A stretch of DNA of 64,000 bases, from contig JBBHKE010000385.1 of NCBI GenBank assembly GCA_037447655.1, positions 84,293 through 148,292 of the forward strand, in the 5' to 3' direction. Under the pieces are notes generated by a model. That model had not been told where the DNA came from, made no database searches, and saw only the letters and a list, made by a program, of their open reading frames with translations. The DNA comes from Zygnema cylindricum. Its lineage: Eukaryota; Streptophyta; Zygnematophyceae; Zygnematales; Zygnemataceae. Position 1 is the first letter of the stretch, and the number at the start of each line of letters is the position of its first letter. The position numbers were made by a program, and so were the translations under genes. This document shows, in pieces, positions 55,516-64,000 of this stretch.

Positions 55516-58500
55516 CTAAATCAACAAAACCCGTAAGAGCACTAGAGCCAAAGAAAGAATATGTGAGACAAAGAGTTTTAGTGCCCTGTAGATAACGAAA
55601 TACATGTTTGGCTGCGGCAAGATGATCAAGAGAAGGACGTTGGAGGAATTGACTGAGTTGAGTGACAGTTGTTGCAATGTCAGGGCGGGTGGCCTGCTAA
55701 GCGTACTTAAGGGCCCCGACCATCGAGCGCTAAGTGGCATGGAGGGAGGGGGAGAGAATGGAGTCAGTGGAAGGAGGAGAGGGGCATTGGCATCCAAAGG
55801 AGTGAAAAGGTAGGAGCACTCAGCCATGCCAAAGCGTTCCAAAAGATCAGAGATAAAGGTCTCATGAGAGAGAGAGAGAGGGTGCGAGCCGAGCGGTTAC
55901 AAGAAACTTGAATGCCCAAATAATAAGTAAGCTCACCTAGATCGGCCATGTCAAAATGGGTCTGATAGGGAGATTTGATAGTGGAGATTTTAGAGAGGGA
56001 AGGACCAACAAGAAGGAGATCGTCAACAAAGATGGTAAGAATGATCAAAGAGGTGCCAGAGCTACGGGAGTAAATGCTAAAATTGGCCTCAATTCGAGTA
56101 AATCCTTCTTTCTGCATAATGGCATCTATAGTATGGTTCTATACACACGGGGATTGCTTTAATCCTTAGATTGTTTTAATGAGATGGCAAACCAGATGTT
56201 CAAATCCAGGGGAAATATAGCCTTCAAGCTGATGCATGTAAACTTCCTCGGACAAGATCCCATTTAAGAAGACATTTTTAACATCCATCAGATGAAAAAT
56301 GGAAATCGTGTTCAGCAGCTAAAACAAGTAAAGTGGGGATAGATGTCAACCAGGCAACAGGAGCAAAGGTTTCAATGAAATCTATTCCTTCAATTTGGGA
56401 AAAGCCCTTCGCCACCAAGCGAGCTTTGTATTTGTCCACGGATCCATCCGCTCTTTTATTTACGTGGAAGACCCATTTCAAACCGATTACCTTTCTTCCA
56501 GGGGGAAGGGGAACAAGATTCCATGTTTTGTTGGAAAGTAATGCATTGAATTCAGCATCAGCGGCGATTTTCCAAAGGGAGATATCAAGACGTTTTAGGG
56601 CAGCTTTGAGAGAGAGAGGCTGAAATAAGAGAGGCAGAGGCCCCAGCCGAGTAAGCAAAAGCTAGAGAGGCATGGCCTATGGAAATAATAAGCCAAGAGG
56701 GGGGAACTCTAGAGCATGCGAGGTTTCGCCGAGGTAAAAGAGAGGGGTGAGGAGGAGGGGAAGGCTCAGGCTCGAGAAGTGAAGGCTCAAGAGGAGCAAA
56801 AAGCCCAGGAAGAGGTGAGTGGGAAAAAATTGTGGGAGAAAGATTGTCAAAAAGAGGATCATCTTGGGAAAGAGAGAGAGAGGAGGTAGTATCTTCGGAA
56901 ATTGTGACATGATGAAGAGGAAGGGCAGCTGATTGGCTAGCATGAGTGATGGGAGCAGCCGGGAAAACAAGAGGGGTAGGAGAAGATGGAGGAGGAGGGG
57001 GACTTGAAGATGATGAGAGGAAAAATATGGGAGGATTAAGAGGAGAGGGGTGGGAAGGTGTAAGGTAGGTGAATTGAGATGGCTAAAAAGATTGAAGGGG
57101 AAGGTTTGGGGGAAGAGGGTCATGGAGGGTGAGGGAAGGAAAGTTGGATAATGGGGGAAGAGGAGAAGGGAAGAGCGTACGAGACAAGGTTTGGAGAAGT
57201 GGTGTTTCGTTAAAAGTTACTTCTCTAGTGGTGATGACGTGATGCTGAGAAGGACTTGAGATGCGATACGCTTTGGAATTTGGAGCGTACCCAACGAAAA
57301 TGGCACGAATTGCGTAGGCGCCCAATTTGCTGTCCGACTGGAAGAGGATTTTATACCACGCTTCAAAACCAAAGATTCTAAGGTGGCGTATATCTAGTTT
57401 GACAAAAGACCATGCTTCCATAGGAGTAGATTTTGGTAAAGCGTTAGTGGGACAATAATTGCATAAGTAATTTGCGCAAACGATAGCCTCTACCCAAAAT
57501 TCATAAGGCAAATTGGCAAAGTACAGCATGGAGCGTGACATGTCGTGTAATGTACTATTATACCTTTTTGCAATGTTGTTTTGTTGTGGCGTCTGAGGAG
57601 CTGTTAAATGACGCGAGATTCCATGTTGCATGAGAAATTTAAAAAATTGGTTAGACAAAAATTCACCACCATTGTCACTGCGCAAGACCTTGATTCATTT
57701 GTTGTGAAAATTTTCTGCCAACGCCTTAAATTCTTGAAATCGGGCAAAAGCGTCAGATTTATGCCTTAAATTCTTGAAATCGGGCAAAAGCGTCAAATTT
57801 ATGACAGATTGGATACACGTGTGAAAAACGAGTGGCATGATCAATGAAAGTGACAAAATAAAGAGATCCACAGTAGCTACGCGTGCGCATGAGACCACAC
57901 ACTCCAGTATGTACAAGTGCAAATGGTTCAATGATGACGGTAGTGCTACTGGGAAATGAGTGAAGCGGCATTTTTTCTTGCACGCAACCGTGACAAAAAT
58001 CCAATGATTTGTTAGAGAATGAATTTAGTCCACCTACAAGATTTGGCAAAGTACGCAAACTTTCGCTATTTAGATGACCATATCTTAAATGCCAAAATGG
58101 AAAACTTTCGACGCTTGCATTTAAAGCAAATATTTTTGGAATACTATAGGATTGTAGGACGTACATAGAATCTCGTGCTACACCAAAACCTAAAGTAGTA
58201 TTGTCTTTTCTGTCAAGAAACGTTAGTCTATCATTATCAAATTCAACTTTTAAGCCATCAAAACTGGCGACTTTAACAGAAAATAGATTCCTAACTAGAC
58301 CAGGAACAAATAGTACATTGCGAATGTGAATAGACACATTAAGGACGTTTACGTTGCCAGAATGAGTGGCCAACAGTATGCGGTTGTCTCCTAAGCGAAT
58401 CTGCATAGGAGATGATAAAGGAGAAAGGTGAGTGAACTAATCGGATCGTGGTGATAGGTGGTGACTAGCACCACTATCTATTAGCCAATCGTCAAGGGTT

Positions 58501-59663
58501 TGAGATAGAAAAGCATACCCTTGTGGAAATTGATTATCCGGAGTGACAAATTCTGGGATTGATGGGCAATATTTTCATAACCAAATTCTGGTGAGGGAGG
58601 GAGTACAAAAGGGGTAGCTACTGGAGTGGGATAATTAGAGGGAAAATGTGAGGAGAAAGCGGTCGACTAAAGGAGGTTAATGGTGTTTTAAGAGGCATAG
58701 TATGCTGGGACGTTAGAAGATTGTGGGAGGGATGGAGAAGGGGAAAAAAGATCAGGATAAAGATAATTTGGAGGGAAAGAAGGGTGTGGAGGAAGTGGGG
58801 GGGTGGGAAGAACTGGTGGTGTGGCATTGGCAACGTTGGCATTTCCTCCATTTTAGGGGGATTCGATGCCTCGGCTGCTTTCTGCCTCCCCAATTTTCGA
58901 CATTCTTCAACGGCATAACCTTTTGTTTTTCAGTAAGCACAAAACAAACGCTCCATCCTCCCCGAGTTAGTTTTCTGATTTTCAGCAATGAAAGCATTTG
59001 CATTAGAGAGATTTAGAGTAGAAAAAAAAAGAAGTTTTGTCCTTCATGCAAAAATTTTGTACAAAGGGAGTGAAAGGGAATGGATTGGTCTAGATTGTCG
59101 AACGAGGAAATAAAAGGGGAAAAGGTTTTAGGGAGGCCTCCTAAAAGGGTAGAAAAGAGGTCCTCGTCGTAAAGATGCACGCCTATCATGGTGCATTTTC
59201 CGGCCGACAATTCGACTATGCTAATCGAATCTTGCATGGATTCCGTCGGCTTTTTCATGGAGTTAAAAAACGCTCGTTTTTGAATTCGACGAGCACCCCA
59301 TCCGGTTTGAATGGAAGTTGCCTGAAGACGACTCCAAGCTTCGGCGGAAGAGGAGGCGCCGCGAATAAGACGAGGGCACTCGGTAGTAAGTGAAATCACT
59401 TGGCCAGCGTGCGCATCCTCATCCTTTTGTTTCCATGTAGCTATAACCAACTCTTTTGAAGTTTTTTCTGCTGGTGTATCAGTAGAGGAAAGGATAGGAG
59501 GTTTTGAAATTCCTGTAAAATGGTCCCAAATCTTCTCGTGTTTGAAAAAATGCATGGCTGAAAATGACCAATCATAGAAGTTTTGGCCATCAAACATCTA
59601 GATACTATTAGAAGTGGCATGGCTAGGCCCATAACCTATTACAGGTGGATTGGCGAAAACCAT
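55516..59663 (-). pseudogene. Second copy of copia-X gag-pol
   Basis: RT 56658-55764 (FVDDLLLVG), integrase 58406-57083 with the same lost catalytic residues, gag 59663-58618 with the ATG in the LTR. It differs from copy A only in the three RT-region substitutions noted for the duplication. Inactive. Confidence 0.88.
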
Positions 59664-60217
59664 GAAATTGTACACAAGAGAAAGATCAATGCATTGGAGA
59701 GAGAAATTGATTTTTATTTGGGATGATTTCATTGAGTGAGAAAATTCACTTATATACAAAATACACAGTGCTAATTACTGTAGAGTCTAAGCGCTCTTTG
59801 GTGCGCTGTAACAAAAAGGATCCTAATCAAGATTCTACGTGACTAGATTCTAATGTATGTAGACTAGATTCTAACATAAGCTAGATTGGAACGGATTGAC
59901 TTAAGGGCGCCAATATACAGAAGTAATTAAGACCTAAAGTAACGACGTAGACTCAAACGACAAAGAGTACGAAGCAACAACTAAAGTACAAAAGAGAATT
60001 AATACAACCAATAAACATACGTAGGACAAAAAGAGACCGTCACCCAAAAGACTTGTATGTAAGGCAGGAAGATCGGACCGACACATGAAATGATCCGGTA
60101 CAAAATAAGACAAAGACTTGACCGACGCATGTAATGATTCGTACGGCCAAGACCAAGACCGGACCGACATATGTAATGACACGTACAGACTGAATTGACG
60201 CGAAATGTCTTTTAACA
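59637..60217 (-). mobile_element. Copia-X copy B 5' LTR
   Basis: Identical to 51654-52234 as far as I can see, and followed by ATGGA at 60218-60222 as in copy A. The partner ATGGA is missing at the other end of this copy. Confidence 0.85.
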
Positions 60218-61001
60218 ATGGAACTTGCCACCACAATCATCCACGAACTTACGGCAATTGCCTCGTTCACAGCCACAATAGGGTCCACCACCTCGTCACC
60301 TTTGTCCTCAACCTCAGTTATCTTTGCCACGGCCAATTATCTTTGCTACGGCATGTGTCAGTGCAGTAGCTAGAGCCATTGCCAACCCGGTCAAAGCACT
60401 GGTCCCTTGTCCTTGTCGGGACAGTTAGCTCCAAAGTATTTTGGTTTCTAGCAGAAAATAATGCTAAATATAACTTCTATCTGTGAGAGAGAAGCAAACT
60501 TTTGAGTATTTTCTGAGAGTTTTACTTCAGTATGGCCTGCATATAATTTAGCAGCATATCAAAATATATTGTACTATCGCAGCGACCGTACACTTTGTAC
60601 AACAGTAATGAAACACACACTTGGAATCTTCAGCGAGGATAACGAAAACTTGATCCCCTTATTTGTGACAACCGTCAGGCGATCGACAGATATCAATTTA
60701 GTCCTGCTGCTATAAGAATCAGAGGATTAAACGGTTAAATTGTTAGGGAACCCGACACACTTACCGCCGGATCGGGTTAATCGAACGGCTTGGCTGACTC
60801 GTTGACTATTTACCTGGACCACATCCTCACTACAGGCAATCGCGCTTACTAGGATATTCTTGTCGTGAATGAAATATTATTTCGGTGACATATTTACAAT
60901 AATACGGTTGGTCAACTTGTACATTTAGAAATTAGTGTAAATAGTAAGTTTTATCGTAACGGACTATTATTGGGGTATGTCAATATACGGTACAGAAAGT
61001 A

Positions 61002-61774
61002 CTGTACTATAGTGTTATGTCATTGGTCAACTACACAGGAGAACGTCTGTGAATAAATATAGACGATATTCGTAGTTCTTTATCTTTAGTTAGGCATAGT
61101 CTCAAGCTTCAGTGTCTTATTTCTTTTTTTTTAGGCTTTACCTTTGTTGGTCATAAATTCTTTTTAGTGACAATCATGTTTTTGTACTTTGATGATCGTA
61201 CCGTCTTATTTTTGGCAATAAAATCAATTCTTATACTTTAAATTAAGTAGTCTCTGAGCATCGTGTGAATTTCTGCATTTTATGACAACATTGGGCTAAA
61301 GTAAATTTGTGAGTTCCTTTAAACGCTGTGAATTTTTTATGTGTAACGAGTTAACATCAATTCTGTACATTGTCTAATTTATAGCAAAAAAACAGCTAAT
61401 TGAGTTAATTATGTTAGGCAAAAGTGTCTGCTCAGAGTGTAGATGGGCCCAGATAGGCAGAGGTTACCGGGACAGTGTGGTGGCATTGGGTTGCTTGGCT
61501 GCAAGAATCTCCAAGTTGGACAATTCACATGTAACATGTGTTAGGATATGGTACTGAGAACTCTTTTAGCGACGAGTGATTCTCGTAGCTGAAGTAGCGA
61601 CGACCAGCGACGAAGTAGTTTCGTCCCTAGATATTTGAAGTACCAGCGACGAAGAAGTTTCGTCGCTGGATATTTGAAGTGACGTAGAAATCAAATGTTC
61701 ATTTCGTTTCACGTATGTTTGAATAGTACTATAGAAGTGACGTGGAAATTGCTTGGTAGTTTCGGTTCACGTAA
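61002..61774. other. Spacer, no gene; 39-bp repeat pair near its end
   Basis: Unassigned sequence between the duplication and the copia-Y 5' part. 61604-61642 and 61643-61681 are 39-bp tandem units. The second holds an 11-bp stem hairpin (CCAGCGACGAA ... TTCGTCGCTGG). Confidence 0.55.
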
Positions 61775-63161
61775 GTTCAAGTGGTACCGTTTGACCAAGA
61801 ACAAAGTGTACGTTCCGAAGGTGAATAGACACATTAGGGACGTTGACGTTGCCAGAATGAGTATCCAACAGAATGCAGTCGTCGCCTAGACGAATCTGCG
61901 TAGGAGATGATAAAGGAGAAAGGTGAGTGAACCAATCAGATCGTGGTGAAAGGTGGTGACTAGCACTACTATCTATTAGTCAATCGACAGGGGTTTGAGA
62001 TAGAAAAGCATACCCTTGTGGAAATTGAGTATCCGGAGTGACAAAATTTGGGATATGATGGGCAACATTGCCATATCCAAATTTTGGTGAGGGAGGGAGG
62101 ACAAAAGGGGAAGCTACTGGAGTGGGATAATTAGAGGGAAAATGTGTGGAGAAAGCGGTTGACCAAGGGAGGTTAACGGGGTTTGAAGAGGCATAGTGCG
62201 CTGCGGCTTTAGAAGATTGTGGAAGGGATGGAGAAGGGGAATAATGGTGAGGATAAGGAAAATTTGGAGGAAAAGAAATGTGTGGAGGGAGTGGGGGGGC
62301 GGGAAGAACTGGTGGGTTGACATGGGCAGCGTTGGCATTCCCTCCAGATTTAGGGGGATTGGAAGCCTCGGCTGCTTTCCGCCTCGCCAATTTTTGACAG
62401 TCTTCAACGGAATGTCCTTTTGTTTTGCAGTATGCGCAAAACAAACGCTGCACCCCCCCAAAGTTAGTCTTCTGAATTTTGACAATAAAGGCATTTGCAT
62501 GAGAGAGATTTGAAACAGAAAAAAAGAGAAGCTTTGTCTCTTCATGCAAAAGTTTGCTACAAGGGGAGTGAAAGGGAATGGATTGGTCTAGGTTGTCAAA
62601 CGAGGAAATGAAAGGGGAAAAGGTTTCAGGGAGTCCTCCCAAAAGGGTTGAAGAGAGGTCCTCGTCGAAAAAGATGCACGCCTATCATGGTGCATTTTCC
62701 GGCCGACAATTTGACTGTGCTAATCAAATCGTGCATAGATTCCGACGGCATTTTTATAGAGTTAAAAAACGCTCGTTTTTGAATTCGGCGAGCGGCCCAT
62801 AAGGTTTGAATGTAAGCTGCTTGAAGAGGACTCCAAGCCTCGGCGGAAGAGGAGGCGCCGCGAATAAGACAGGTGCGCTCGGTAGTAAGTGACATTACTA
62901 GACGAACATGCGCATCCTCATCCTTTTGTTTCCATGTAGCTATTGCCAATTCTTTTGTAGCTTTTTCTGCTGGTGTATCAATAGAGGAAAGGATAGAGGT
63001 TTTGAAATTCCTATAAAATGGTCCAAAATCTTCTCGTGTTTGAAAAAATGCATGGCTGAAAATGACCAATCATAGAATTTTTGGCCATCAAACTTTTGGA
63101 TACCATTAGAAGTGGCATGGCTAGGCCCATAACCTATTAGAGGTGGATTGGCGGAAGCCAT
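61775..63161 (-). pseudogene. Copia-Y gag and start of pol
   Basis: ATG at 63161, inside the LTR: MASANPPLIGYGPS crosses the primer site. Then KFDGQKFYDWSFSAMHFFKH, a frameshift near 63000, the gag body (63069-62626) and 62642-61980 with zinc knuckle CAYCKTKGHSVEDC and a long Pro-rich tail. It ends in pre-integrase sequence at about 61775, with no RT. Better preserved than copia-X gag, which lacks a readable zinc knuckle. Confidence 0.82.
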
Positions 63162-63590
63162 GAAATTGTACACAAGAGAAAGATCAATACATTGAGAGAG
63201 GAATTGATTTGTATTTTGGGATGATTTCATTAAGTGAGAAGAGTCACTTATATACAAAATATACCGTGCTAATTACTGTGGAGTATAAACGTTCTACGGT
63301 ACGCTGTAACAAAAGAAACCTAGTCTAGATTCTAATAAATGTATGTAAGTCAAATGAAAGACTGGACGGACGGTCAAAGGACTGGACCGACGGTCAAAGG
63401 ACTAGATCGACGGTCAAAGGAATTTGTACGTAAAAAGACTAGACTGACGTATGTAAGAAAAGTATAGACAGGACCAAAAGTACGGCAAGACTTGACCGAC
63501 ATAATATAAAGTACGACAAGACCACCGACACATATAATGAAAAAGGTACAGATGTGTCAGAAGTGAACTGACGCTAAATGTCCCTTAACA
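63135..63590 (-). mobile_element. Copia-Y-type 5' LTR (456 bp)
   Basis: TGTTAAGGGAC...CTAATA on the - strand, with the half-tRNA primer site at 63124-63134. It has a 20-bp-scale minisatellite (GACTGGACCGACGGTCAAAG units, about 63361-63420), also seen in part at 54790-54830. The outer flank AACAA does not match the flank at 54557-54561. Confidence 0.82.
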
Positions 63591-64000
63591 AACAACTGTA
63601 TCTAGCTGTTATAATTTATTAATTATAACAATTATATCTAACTGCTATACTATGTTAATTATTACACTATAACAAACTATTACCTAATTAACAGTTATAT
63701 CTAATTGTTATTTTGTATATATTACAACTTTAAAATCTAACTGTTGTTAAATTTGCAATTTTATATGTTAAAAGGTTGTTTTTCCTTTTGATTTCATTTT
63801 TTTCGACAAAGCAATAATCATGCTCGAATATTCCCAATTTTCTATTGTATGCAATATTCACAAGTTTCACGAGTTTATATTGTAGTATAAACAGTATACT
63901 CAAGTTTATTGTTTTATGTTAATTAGTTGTATAACATCTAAACATTACAACATTCGTACCGCGTGCTGTGTTCACAACTTTATATATTTTAAATGGCCGT
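63591..64000. other. AT-rich flank, no gene
   Basis: Short imperfect repeats of an AACTGTTATATCTAA type, in both orientations, between 63591 and 63740. Nothing else recognised. Confidence 0.45.

Larger units (their letters stand above)
55456..61001. repeat. Large near-identical duplication, copy B (5546 bp)
   Basis: Same content as 47473-53018, including every stop and frameshift of the copia-X genes, its 5' LTR (59637-60217), primer site and 784 bases of outer flank. After 61001 the two copies share nothing. Confidence 0.92.

Noticed and set aside
54562-63590. Treating copia-Y as one element interrupted by the duplication, with LTRs at 54562 and 63135
   Set aside because: The flanks GTTTT and AACAA do not match, so a single original insertion cannot be shown; the two parts are listed separately.
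1-64000. CRISPR arrays, bacterial operons, phage genes
   Set aside because: The direct repeats present are tandem duplications, LTRs or microsatellites without regular unique spacers. The gene structures are intron-containing and eukaryotic.

Overview
The window looks like gene-poor, repeat-rich nuclear DNA from a plant, most likely a land plant. Three things point there: Ty1/copia and chromodomain Ty3/gypsy elements of plant type, a seed-maturation (SMP) LEA gene with G-box elements upstream, and a root-cap-family gene. I cannot name the species. Two 10-N assembly gaps are present (7943-7952 and 40427-40436).

Layout. 1-8 kb holds two predicted three-exon genes on the + strand: a short Gly-rich acidic protein (882-3328) and an SMP-type LEA protein (6879-7941). 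MITEs of two families sit between and inside them. 8-12 kb is AT-rich DNA with two long polypurine tracts. 12.4-13.1 kb has a signal-peptide, proline-rich reading frame on the - strand that is broken by frameshifts. 14.6-15.5 kb is a long foldback palindrome. 16.3-30.5 kb is a - strand Ty3/gypsy chromovirus with an extra region downstream of pol. It is interrupted by a hAT-type MITE and by a TSD-flanked LTR that was itself split by a copia element (19795-26483). 30.6-38.3 kb has a + strand copia and a - strand copia joined head-on through a 130-nt antisense fragment of large-subunit rRNA. 38.3-40.2 kb is a root-cap (PF06830-like) gene whose 5' end has been replaced by an LTR. 40.8-43.8 kb is a complete but internally deleted copia element inserted in a long pyrimidine tract. 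46.4-63.6 kb contains copia elements of a distinct lineage, of which a 5.5-kb piece (47473-53018) recurs almost unchanged at 55456-61001.

Most of the coding content is dead retrotransposon, with many stops, frameshifts and lost catalytic residues. The best candidates for working host genes are the SMP LEA gene and, less surely, the Gly-rich gene beside it and the root-cap gene. The most unusual feature is the 46-63 kb copia lineage. Its primer-binding site abuts the LTR and matches the anticodon-arm region of initiator tRNA-Met, as in half-tRNA-primed elements. Its LTR ends in TA rather than CA, and the gag start codon lies inside the LTR so that gag is read through the primer-binding site.
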